Source: Rhynchospora pubera (Eukaryota > Streptophyta > Magnoliopsida > Poales > Cyperaceae). From it: a DNA stretch of 64,000 bases. Shown here piece by piece: positions 35,031 through 45,427 of the stretch (positions are counted from its first letter, which is position 1; each line of letters opens with the position of its first letter). Under the pieces are notes generated by a model. It had not been told where the DNA came from. It did not search any database and saw only the letters and a program-made list of their open reading frames with translations. Position numbers and translations under genes: made by a program. The DNA lies in contig CM051459.1 of assembly GCA_028095005.1 (NCBI GenBank), positions 129,373,657 through 129,437,656 on the forward strand, read 5' to 3'.

Positions 35031-35126
35031 TTAGGAAAAAAAAGTACAAGCATGCTCTGATAAAGACTGCAAAAGACATGACAAGATTTGATTTTACAAT
35101 GTCATCTTTGAAGTACTGAAATTATT

Positions 35127-35134
35127 TATAAAAG
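35127..35134 (+). promoter_or_regulatory. TATA box of the element B finger/repeat gene
   Basis: TATAAAAG lies 71 nt before the ATG at 35198 and about 95 bp inside the left terminal repeat, so the gene appears to have its own promoter next to the element end. Confidence 0.65.
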
Positions 35135-35197
35135 CAGCCATTGTTGAATTAGAATTCACAAACACCCACTCTCCTTCTTGTTAAAACCTTCAGTACA

Positions 35198-36148
35198 ATG
35201 GACAAAGGAAATAGCTCTAACTCAAATAATGATGTTCCAAACTATCGAAGAGCAACCCGCATTGAGTATTGGCCAACTTTCTACCATTACCCTGCCAATA
35301 GAAATCAACCAGAAAACGGAGAATACGAGGCAATTTGTCGCTCTTGTTATCGCACTTTGAAATACAACATCCATGAAGACACGACTGAAGAGGGAGACGT
35401 GCTCGAGTTAAAAATACACTACCAATGGCACATTAATGGTGGGCCGGAAAGGGAACAGAAGGAGTACCAGGAACGGCGATGGCGGGAACACGAAAAGAAT
35501 CTGAACCGAGAAAGGCGATATGACTGGTACAAAAAATATTACATAGAACCTCAACCCATCCCCCAACAACAACCGAAACCCTACCTCTCGTGTGAACCAA
35601 CTCACTGGACCGTTTACGAGAAAATATACAACTTTAATGGAGACCACACAGTGACCTGTACAAGGTGCGCTCAAGTTTTCAATTACAAAGAAAACATATT
35701 GCGTGACCACTACCATGAGCACAAACGTCACGACGAGAATGAACAAAGAGCTCGGGACATAGAGACGCAGAGGATTATTAAAGAAAGAAATGAAGAAATG
35801 GATCGTAAACAAAAACTTAGGGAAGAAGAGGCAAGGAAAAAAAGGCTCAAAAAATCAGAGCAAAAATTGAGAGAAATGAATAAGAGGGATGAACTTCGAC
35901 AAATTGCGGCAAGCCGAATGGCAGAGATAGAAAAAGAAGAAACCGAAGCGGCTTTTTGGAACGAAGCCGCTCAATTCGTTGACAACAGTGTTCCGAGTAA
36001 TCAACAAGAAGATGATGCTGCTTTTTGGAACGAAGTCGCTCAGTTCGCTGACAACACTGGTGCGAGTAATCAACAACAACCGAATGATGAAGATGAGCAA
36101 CCATGGTGGGATGAAATTCTACAACATGTAGATAGTCAAAATCTCTAA
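35198..36148 (+). CDS. Zinc-finger-like FWNEAAQ-repeat protein of element B
   Basis: 316 codons in one exon; the first ATG follows a good TATA box. Two finger-like motifs: C47-x2-C50-x23-H74-x3-H78 and C154-x2-C157-x13-H171-x3-H175. Between them lies a highly charged region. Residues about 175-250 are Arg/Lys/Glu-rich and probably helical or coiled coil. Then come two tandem copies of an AAFWNEAAQFADN-type unit (from 251 and 274), against three in element A, and the conserved tail QPWWDEILQHVDSQNL. Both elements keep finger 2, the repeats and the tail, pointing to constraint. Convergent with the PMD gene, 490 bp between stop codons. I do not recognise the family. A DNA-binding role at the palindromic ends is a hypothesis only. 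Confidence 0.8.
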   Translation: MDKGNSSNSNNDVPNYRRATRIEYWPTFYHYPANRNQPENGEYEAICRSCYRTLKYNIHEDTTEEGDVLELKIHYQWHINGGPEREQKEYQERRWREHEKNLNRERRYDWYKKYYIEPQPIPQQQPKPYLSCEPTHWTVYEKIYNFNGDHTVTCTRCAQVFNYKENILRDHYHEHKRHDENEQRARDIETQRIIKERNEEMDRKQKLREEEARKKRLKKSEQKLREMNKRDELRQIAASRMAEIEKEETEAAFWNEAAQFVDNSVPSNQQEDDAAFWNEVAQFADNTGASNQQQPNDEDEQPWWDEILQHVDSQNL

Positions 36149-36638
36149 ATATTTATATCATTGTAATATTTATGTGTTTTATTATTATGGTTGTTAATGT
36201 AATTTAGTTGGAATTGTTAATGCAAAATTTTATTTTTATGGTTGTTTTTTATTTTCCTTTATTTTTTGTAGTGCTTTGCACTATAAGTTGTGGTTTTAAT
36301 GTGTTGACGTTCAATGGATAAAAGTTGTTGTTTGGAGTATTTTATTTATTGGCGTTTCAATACATAAACGTTTATGTTTCAAGTAGTGCTTTGCACTCCG
36401 AAATTCCAAGTCATAATAATACACAAGTCAATCATCACAAGTCATAATAAACAATCCAATAAATACACAAGTCAATCATAAGTCATAAACGAAAAATAGT
36501 CAATCAACATCAGTAATACACAAATCAATCACAAGTCCATAAACGAAAAATAAACGATCTGTCCATCATGAGTAATACACAAGTCCATAAAAAAAAAGAA
36601 CTGTCATCATCAGCAATAAAATCAGTCCATCATCATAA
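36149..36638. other. Intergenic spacer between the convergent genes of element B
   Basis: AT-rich, with loosely repeated ACACAAGTCAATCA / AAGTCATAA motifs (about 36405-36580). Probably holds the 3' ends of both transcripts. Confidence 0.6.
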
Positions 36639-39600
36639 CTAACGCCGCCGCCTCCTCCTAGGTCCCGAAGGTGAAAATCTGTCAATCACCCTCACCGCAC
36701 GCCTATCTCGTCCAGCCGGGGCAGTAACGTCTCCTGAGTCAGTGGACTCTGTATCCCCATCGTCCTCCTCCTGGAGGTCCTCCTGCTGGTCCTGCTGAGC
36801 CTCCTGCTGTATGGGCCCAAACTCAACAGGCTGCCCAGCCTCCTGAGGAGTCGCTATAGGGACATAATCACCCTCCTCATCTCCGGCCGTCCGCAGTAAT
36901 GTGCTGAACGAGTCTGTCCCTCCCATACTACCCAACGGAGTGCCAAATGATGGAATAGAAGAAGGCGTAGGCACTGACGGAATAGTAAATGGAGGAACAG
37001 TAAATGCAGGAAAAGAGGAAGGCATACCAAATGGTGCAAAGGAGTACGGTGGAGGATCCTGAGGCTGGAAAATGCCAGTGGCATCCTGAGAAATGCCAGC
37101 AAACTGCGAGGTCGATGCTGATGCACTATGCATGGATGGAGTAGGACCTGAGGCTGGAAACTGAGTAGGAAAGAACGTGCGTGGTCCTAAAATATCATCT
37201 AATCGCCCGGTATTCAGCCGACCATCCTATAATATTAAAAAAAAACAATGTCAATATAAATAAATTAGTATCTAAAATTGAAACTTGCATATGAACGAAT
37301 ACTAACCGCATGCATCAGATCCTCCGCCTGAAGGTCTGTGGGTACAGTCGGACGTGCAGAAGAAGACTCGTCCCCAGAATCTGGTATGTCCTCAATATTT
37401 GTTGGAAGTCCTCGCTGCTCCAACAAATCCTCCAACCTGTAATTTATAAATTATTGAATTTAAAATGCAAAAACGCAATCAAAAATTAAATTATTTAAAA
37501 TTACCTCAAAGGGATGGAAGCATCATGCAACTGCGAACGACAGTTGGCGAGAATTGTCTTTCCCACCCTTCTGCACCCCTTCTTCACAACCAGTCCCAAT
37601 GCATGAAGTGCAATCTTCAGCGCAGAGTTGCCCTGCAATTTACGAAAATAATGACATATTGCACAATTCCATTTACCAATCATACATTCCATATTTAAAA
37701 AATTAAGATGTACCGTATTGCGAAGTCTGGACCCCATGTTTGTGTACTGCCTCTGAGCAAGAGGCAGCTGCTGAGTGCGCTGGAGACGTGCCTCGGCATC
37801 CTCTCGTGGCGTGGGTCTCTCGGAGGCACCGTATCGCCAAAACCATCGGAAGTACCGCAGCGTATCAGTATCAGTCCAGGATCGAGTCTCCAGCTGGCGT
37901 GTCTGTAATGCCTCGTCAGTCCACTCAGCATATGCACTCGCAAAAATGGTAGCAAAATCTGGACGATCTCGATAGGTACCGTGCTGGAAACCCAGCAGGT
38001 TGTGTGTCACGTCCCAACTCTGTTAAAATAAACACGTTAGTTCTTTACTCTAATTAAATTGAAGTTGATCGTATGATAAATCAGAAAAATATAGCAAACG
38101 TACCACAGGTAGTGGAGGAGGAGTAAACTGGTACAGCCCAAACTGATGCCTACAACGGTCGGGGTAGTAGTAGGCAACAATGTGGTAGAAAATGAGCGGC
38201 AACCGAACATGCTCCGCTATGGAACCCTGCTGTGCTACCCGTGGCATAAGAGCTCTGTCGAGTACGTACGGAAACCAGTTGACGTCTTCAACGTTCAACA
38301 CGGCTAGGTAGTCCCGTGCGTTCTCCACTGCCCCGCGGTGCTGGCTCCGTGAGAAAGACCGAGCTTCGCCCCATTTCCTGAAAATTTTGAAGGTTAGGAT
38401 TGATGTGTTGTAATTTGCATAATATTATTGAAAAATTATTATAAGTTATTACCTGCCATACGGCACACATGAATCTAGGTTAGGCTGTCCTAATCCACCG
38501 ATAGGAGCAACCTCTGGGCGACAAACAGGGAGGTATGACCATGCCCAAAACAATAGTAGCATCCAAGGTCCCGTCACAACCTTGAAACGCATGGAGGCAC
38601 GGTCCAAAGCACGATATAGACAAGCAAGCGTGGCACCTCCCCAATTGAAGTCCGGAACTTCATTCAAATTGCCCTGCATTTAAATTAAACAACGCATTGA
38701 AAAAAAAATAATTTCAACATTGAAAATAACAAAATTAAATTGCAACATTCAAAATAATTTCAACATTTCAGTGTATTAACAAAAGTATTATGTGTTAACA
38801 AATACTAATTGATGGATTAACAAAAGTATTATGTGTCATTTCATTGGTAATTAAATTGCAACATTCAAAATAATTTCAACATTTCAGTGCAATAAAATAA
38901 AAAATATTATGTGTCAGCTTCATTATGTGTCAACAAATAAAAATATTGAATTTGTAACATTGAATTCTACAATTTTCGTAAAGAAAAAAAAATTTATTTA
39001 AGTTAAGAAAATTATACCGATACGAGCTCTAAAAAGTATGTTGGGACGGAATTCTGAGAAATATCGGGAAACATCAACGTCCCAAATAGCTCTAGAGCCA
39101 CTGCACGCGTATATCGGTCTAACTCCTCACCAGGAGCATCTGCCGGTGGCGCCACCCCGCAATTTTGCCGCAACCATTTCAACTTGATGTTGTTGCCCAC
39201 AATAACATTGCCCCTGCATTGTACAAATTTAGAATAATCAATACAAGTAAGCAATGCATATATTGAATATGCAAAATCAATATTGCATTCGTATTTTTTT
39301 CACTTACTCCCTGCTACTCCTTTCTCGGTGCCACTCTCCCAAATCTTCATGAGGATAAAGATTTGCACGAATCTTTTCCTCCCAGGGCCCTCTCGTATTC
39401 GATCTAACTGGAATGCCAGTCGAGCGCAAACCATATAAGAAGGCAACATCCTGGTAACAATTACAAAATACGTTAATATTACGAAAATATAACATTTAAT
39501 ATTACGAAAATTAATATTCAAATTTGAATTTTAAATATAAAGTTTAAATTAATGTTAGAATTAATTGTGAAAATTAATACGAAAATTATATGTTAGAATT

Positions 39601-40303
39601 AATTGTGATAATTAATACGAAAATTATATTAAAAAAAAATTAATATCAAGTTTAAATAAATTACCTGTAGAGTAACGGTCATCTCTCCAACGGGAAAATG
39701 GAAAGTATGCGTCTCTGGACGCCAAAACTCGACCATTGCCTTCAGTAATGGCATGTCGATGTTGACATGCTTCACCTTCATAATGTGACTGAGCCCCAGT
39801 TTGATCAGCCTTCCCTCAATCCGTTCGTCCACCTTAATTGTTCGCTTGTGCGATCTCAACTCCAAATGTTTTTCACGCTGCAATTTTTAATACAATTTTT
39901 AAGAATTTACAAGCATTTAAAATAAATACAATTTATAATACAATTTATAATAAGCATTTTCGATTAATTTTTTAGTACAAATTATAATAAACATTTAATA
40001 CAATTTATAAGTCTATTAAGAAATCTAAATTATTAAATCAAAAAAATATAAATTAACATTAAAAAAATCTATTATCTCCTCAAAAGACAAACCAACGAGA
40101 TGGTCGTTATCCGTAACGAACAAAACCTGTTGGTTTTCTGCGTTGGCCGGTTGCACAGGTGGAATGACATTTTGCGCGCTCGGACGGACTGCGCGACGCC
40201 TACGTCTTTTTGGCCGCTGGGTGGAGGCTGCTTCGGTGGGGGGTGCTTCGGTGGGAGGTGGTGAAGCACCAGAAGGACCAGCCTCATCTTCTGCTGAACT
40301 CAT
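36639..40303 (-). CDS. Plant mobile domain (PMD) protein of element B, 10 exons
   Basis: Exons in transcript order: 40303-40127, 39877-39665, 39450-39308, 39213-39018, 38673-38453, 38377-38104, 38019-37714, 37632-37505, 37436-37307, 37226-36639; about 791 codons with consistent phases and no stop. The end of exon 1 is the least certain (alternative GT sites nearby). Seen: a Pro/Glu-rich then basic N-terminus (KRRRRR); the PMD hallmark FWRPETHTFHFPVGEMTVTL then DVAFLYGL across exons 2-3; later exons with LLLFWAWSYLP, HIVAYYYPDR and RYFRWFWRYGASE; a long disordered Pro/Ser/Gln tail ending in six arginines. Known: PMD occurs in plant transposons and in host genes such as MAIN and MAIL1, which affect transposon silencing and gene expression. 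No transposase DDE motif was recognised. Its role in the element is unknown. Confidence 0.87.
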
Positions 40304-41244
40304 CTGATTCAAATAATATAAGAACAACAATTTAAAACAAAAATTAATTTAATAATTTTTTAGCTAATTGGACAAAAAACGAACAAAACCAAAATTTTTT
40401 TTCTATGTAATTGACATTTTTACAATAATTACTTTTGCATACAATTTCCACTAATTCCATACAATTTACTAAAATTTCGACTAATTTCCATTCAATTTGC
40501 ATACGAATTACAGTAATTTGACAATAAATTCCTACACAATTTCCATACAAATTCCACTAAATTCCGTACAAATTCCATGAACATTTTACTAAAATGTCCA
40601 ATAATATTTCCAATAATTCCATACAATTTATGTTACTAAAATTGTGTACTCACTTTATTAAAATGTCCAATTTCCATACAAATTCCATACAAATTTCCAT
40701 ACAAATTTCCACAATTTCCACAATTTCCATAATAATCCATACAAATAGGTAAATGCACAATTTCCATAATCATCCATACAATTTCAATAATTTCCATAAC
40801 AAATTTCCACAATTTCCAAAATTTCCATAATCATCCATACAATTTCCACAATTTCCATACAAATTTCAATAATAATCCACAATAATAATCCACTAATTTC
40901 CACAATTTCAATAATATCCATAATTTTCAGTAAATGCAAAATCAAAACCTCGATATCGGCGTACGTTGTCTTTCGAACTCCTCTTCTCTTCGCACGGCAA
41001 CCACCTTCGCACGGCAACCTCTTTTCTCCCTTCTCTTCTCTCTTTCTCCGGCCGCAACTTTCTTTCTCTTCTCTCTTCTCCCTTCTCTTCTCTCTTCTCC
41101 CTTCTCTTCTCTCTTTTTCCTTCTCTTCTCCCTTCTCTTCTCTTCTCCCTTCTCTTCTCTTCTCTCTTTTTTTCTTTTTCTCTTTCTCTGGACTGACTGA
41201 AGCGACGAAGAAAGAAAAAAAAAACGGTCAGAACTGGTTTTCGA
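40304..41244. other. Upstream region of the element B PMD gene with a pyrimidine/purine tract
   Basis: About 40340-40930 is AT-rich with many loosely repeated CAATTTCCA / CCATACAA units. About 41025-41200 is an almost pure TTCTC-type run, purine-rich (GAGAA) in the PMD transcript direction, so likely promoter or leader. Open frames here are low-complexity artefacts. Confidence 0.6.
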
Positions 41245-41546
41245 AAAATTACCACCTTCCTACGCGTTTATAAAACGCGCTCCAGGGCTCCGAACGCGTT
41301 TTATAAACGCGTACGAAGGTGTCAGCTCCTCAAAAGGCGTAACTGAAGGGGCGAACTTATCTCTCCCTCGTACGCGTTTATAAAACGCGTTCGGAGGGCT
41401 GGAGCGCGTTTTATAAACGCGTACGGAGGGGAATTCGAATACTCGCTTCTGAAACGCGTTGGAACTTTCTTCTTATTAAAAAAAAAATAAATAATTCTGT
41501 ATATTAAAATTTTTTGTGTATAAATTTTTATATTAATTAATTTCGG
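41245..41546 (-). repeat. Right terminal inverted repeat of element B, with palindrome array
   Basis: Partner of 34734-35030. Four ACGCGTTTATAAAACGCG-type near-palindromes at about 41262-41279, 41294-41312, 41372-41390 and 41404-41422, then the AT-rich outer end. Confidence 0.9.
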
Positions 41547-41555
41547 ACTATTATT

Positions 41556-43070
41556 CAAACATTTACTCTTATACAAAAGCATCATATATTAATCAACTTC
41601 TCTCTTGAGGACTGGAGGAGTCTTCAAGATGGAACCTAATAAATTTTCTTCTAGAGTCAATCAGTTTGTACGACAGTGTAAAAGTTGATTTTCTAAGAAA
41701 AAAGAGTAATTTCCTCATACTACATAATATTTGCTTCAAAACTACTGAATTATTTAAGAGGGATAAGGTTTACAGTTGGTGAAAACCGGAACAAAACCAC
41801 CAAAATATCATTAAAACTTTTGAGATCTATAATGTAAAAACTTATTTGTTCTTCTGCCGGAAGGCTTAATGTAATTTGATTTATTGGTTGCGAATTTATT
41901 GTTTTCCCACTGTAAAGTCTTCCTATAACCAACAAACCCGTAAATTTTTGTAATGAACATAATACAAAACTTATATTTAATAATAAATATTTAACTTAAT
42001 TAATTTTATCAATACGCATTCAGACGTGCTAGCGCACCGGCAGCCGCATCGCAGTGGCGCAGGTCTGGCTTCCCTGCGATCTGACGAGCCAATGTCTGAT
42101 GCACAAAAGATCCGATTTCAAAAATAAATAATAAAAACATGGTTTGTAAAAAAAATTGGCAATAACAATAACAATAAATAAAATACGCACAAACAATAAC
42201 AGTAAATACATTCATATCTGACAAAGTTGTTTTTTGTAGTTGTAGTCTTGTAGATGAGCAACTTTTAGAGTTGACAACTGTGCAGAATAACAACTGTAAT
42301 AACACGGTGTATTTTTACATTACAATTATTTCCTTGATGTTCGTTAGTGTTTTCATTAGATAGATTTTCCATGTTGTTAACATCGCTTTTTGAGCGATAT
42401 AGCCCTCTGATCTTTAGGGAGACATGCATGTTAATTATATGATCTAATAATAATGTGATAGTATTTAATTAATATATCAATGAGATAGATTGATTTTGGT
42501 GAATACCCAGATGATTAGTACGGCCTGGGGTCCAAGAATTAGTCCGATTTATCCACTTTTATATCAAGTTATTGCATATTTTCACCTTGAGTCAATTACT
42601 TAAGGAATCTCATGCTTATATATATGGTTTATGAATTTTGTTATGCTTTAGCTTTTAGAATAATTAGAGATGCAATTTTGTAAGTTTTGTGTTTAGAGAC
42701 TTAAAAGATCCATATAAAGGATAAATAATTAGAGATGCAGAATAAAATACGCAATAACAATAACAGTAAATAAAACATGGGTCTACCACAATTTTGTAGT
42801 TTTTATATTACTTTATCCATATCATATCAGATATAATAATTTTATATGGATCTAAATCTAGAACTGTTATATTTTAGGAAAATTATTTTTGACCATCCTT
42901 TATAATACAATCCGCGTCATTCTAATCTCCTTCTCACGCAGCGTGACTCCCTCTCCCTCCCTCCATCCCTCTAGCAACTCCCTCTCCTTCTCCCTCTGTC
43001 TTCCTCCCTCTATCTCCTTCCTTCTTTCCATTTCGAACTCGTACTTCACTCTTCTCCTCTGTTTTCTAGT
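41556..43070. other. Intergenic DNA
   Basis: No gene model supported. A minus-strand frame ending at 42009 has a GC-richer, protein-like tail (about 30 codons, 42009-42100) that I do not recognise; it could be an exon relic. A CT-rich stretch lies at about 42945-43065. Confidence 0.4.
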
Positions 43071-43076
43071 CCTAAA

Positions 43077-43640
43077 GTTGTTATAATAAGTGATCAACTA
43101 ATAAGCGTAAATGATCAGTTTGTCGCAACAAAGGATCATTTAGAAGTGCATATATTAGATACGGTAAGATATCGTCTTATAAATATAAATGATCGGATTG
43201 TTATAATAAGCGATCATCTTATAAAGGAAAGTTGTTATAATAAGCGTAAATGATCAGTTTGCCGCAACAAAAGGATCATCTTAGAAGTGCATATATTAGA
43301 TACAGAAGAGATCATATTATAAATATAAATGATCGGATTATTATAATAAGGGATCATCTTTATAAAGGAAAGTTGTTATAATAAGTGTCAACTAATAGGC
43401 GTAAATGATTAGTTTGTCGCAACAAAAAATTATCTTATAAGTGCATATATTATATATGATAAGAGATCATCTTATAAATATAAATGATTGGATTGTGATA
43501 ATAAGATTCATCTTATAAAGGCTATCAGATATAATAAGTGATCATCTTATAAGTGCATATAACAAAGGATTACCATATTATTGCATTTATTAGATGTAAT
43601 AAGGGATCAACTTATAAGCAAAAATGCTCAATTAGTTCTA
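43077..43640. repeat. Short tandem array, unit about 145-150 bp
   Basis: About 3.5 units beginning GTTGTTATAATAAG (43077, 43221, about 43371), each with AATGATCAGTTTG, GCAACAAAGGATCAT and AAGTGCATATATTAGATA, degenerating rightward. Many GATCATCTTATAA / TTATAATAAGTGATC motifs give internal symmetry. A CT-rich block lies to the left (42945-43065) and a GA-rich block to the right (43675-43860), as if inverted. Confidence 0.65.
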
Positions 43641-43869
43641 AAAAAGGATCACCTTAATATAAAAGTATAACAATGCAAATGAGAGAGACGGGAGTTAAGG
43701 AACAAAGGAGAGGGAAGAGAGAGGGAGCACGTGAAATAGAATAAAGGAGAGGGAGGGGAGCGCTTATCCTCAAGATAAGGAAGCACGTTGGAGTGGAGAG
43801 GGTAGCAGAAGTGAGCGTGGGGAGGAGAGCGAAAGTTAGAGAGAGGGAGGTGCTGGCACAAAAACAAAA

Positions 43870-45427
43870 AGGCACTCCCAGCGTCCTTTTCGTTTTTGAA
43901 CGGGACGGTACGGATGGTAATATCAGATCTGATATTTTAGCACATCTCTATTCACCTTTTCAACAATCTCACAAATATATATTATTATGGTGCATTAATT
44001 GAGGGTTCGATTCAGGTGTCCACGAATGTAACAAATCTATAACATTTTTCAAATTTTATTCCCTAATGCGGCAATTGCGCTAGCCACATTTTCGTTCATG
44101 ATAGGATGTTTCCATATGTAGGTTTTGGTCCAATTTGGACTCAAATTATAATTCATTTTATGTGATTTAGCCTTAGTTTTACTTATCTTTATCAATTTTT
44201 AGGTATTACCATACTATTTTGTGTTTTAACAGGACAATCATCATATGTGGTTTCATGTTTACAATAGTTAATTTGGCAACCACTCTAACATGATTTATGC
44301 CACGATCTGACCCACTTCTGAGCGCGCTCCTGTCCTTGACTATTCTTTTCAACTGCTATAAAAGGGCCGGAGTTTCGAGAGTCCAGTGTTCCTAATTTTA
44401 CAGAAAAGTTGCGCTATTGCTGATGAGGAGTTGAGCAAATCTCTTGTCTTCAGTCGCCAAATCAGGAGTTAGTTCATGCAACAACAGACATACAAGGGAT
44501 TCGACTCTGATTTGTTGTAATCTCTCAATATTTCTCATTTGATTCTATAATGATGATTGATACCTTGTTACTTGTTGTTACTATGATCATACTTGAGTAG
44601 TTTGATTAAGAGTTATGGTTGATAAACAGATGCTTAACTTAGTTTACATTAATTGATTAGTTCTCTATTTGTTTGCTTAATTTTATAAATTGTGTTTTTA
44701 ATTCTAATTTGCTATACTGGAACTGTTTAAGTCGATTTGATTTTTTTCCGTCAAGTGACGCCGTTCGGATCGAGAGACTTAGAGAAACCAACAAGTGTAA
44801 CGATACATCACTAGAAGAGGAGTAAGAACTCGACCCAACAGTGGATAAAAGAGGAGATAAACTCAACTCACAAACAAAATTCGTAATAATTCAATAATCT
44901 TCTTATTACATTCTGATTTTCAGCTTAAATAGCAATCTAACACAATTAAAATCTACTACCCATTAATATATCATCTCAACCACTTTTTCTAATCCCAAAA
45001 CACACTTAATTACCTCCTAGAAGACCACAAAAGACAACACAAAATACAACAATAGATTATTAACTCATTTTGACTCATTAAGACTAAAGATAACTCTCAA
45101 CTAACTAATTAATTATTGTTGACAGTTCAAGAATTGATGACTCAACTCTTTTGCTGATTTTGCATCTGACATGGCATCTTGATCGGTGTCATCAAGTTTA
45201 TGCCAACCTTGAGAGTTAGAAAGTTAAACACAACCAAACTTAGAGGATCAACACCAATAGAGGATCAATAGTTTGAAATATGAGATCTAGATATATTTAA
45301 TTTGCATCCCAATCACATATATTCCTACAAGAAGGATTGTTGAGCAATACCTATGGTCTCTAACGAAACTCTATTCTTCTTCGGTTCACCTTGAATACGA
45401 AACAAGAATGACAGTTGAATCCATGCT
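43870..45427. other. Intergenic DNA before the satellite array
   Basis: No gene, RNA or element end was recognised. Short open frames have no motif. Confidence 0.45.

Larger units (their letters stand above)
34734..41546. mobile_element. MULE-type element B carrying two intact non-transposase genes
   Basis: 6813 bp with a perfect 9-bp duplication ACTATTATT (34725-34733, 41547-41555) and terminal inverted repeats of about 300 bp beginning CCGAAATTAATTAATAT. Contents: an intronless finger/FWNEAAQ gene on the plus strand and a complete 10-exon PMD gene on the minus strand, tail to tail. The remaining 1.2 kb between the PMD start and the right repeat is AT-rich, then a purine/pyrimidine tract, with no transposase. 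Known: 9-bp duplications and long inverted repeats mark Mutator-like elements. Inferred: moved by a transposase elsewhere, or by its own unfamiliar proteins. Confidence 0.92.

Noticed and set aside
40908..41255. Arg/Glu/Lys-rich minus-strand frame of 115 codons and its Ser/Phe/Leu-rich opposite
   Set aside because: Translation of a GAGAA/TTCTC low-complexity tract.
34734..41546. Reading element B as two ordinary host genes
   Set aside because: The exact 9-bp duplication and mirrored 300-bp ends enclose both genes, so they belong to a mobile element.
42009..42100. Possible coding tail on the minus strand (…DLRHCDAAAGALARLNAY)
   Set aside because: Composition is protein-like, but it is only about 30 codons, has no recognised family and no neighbouring exons.
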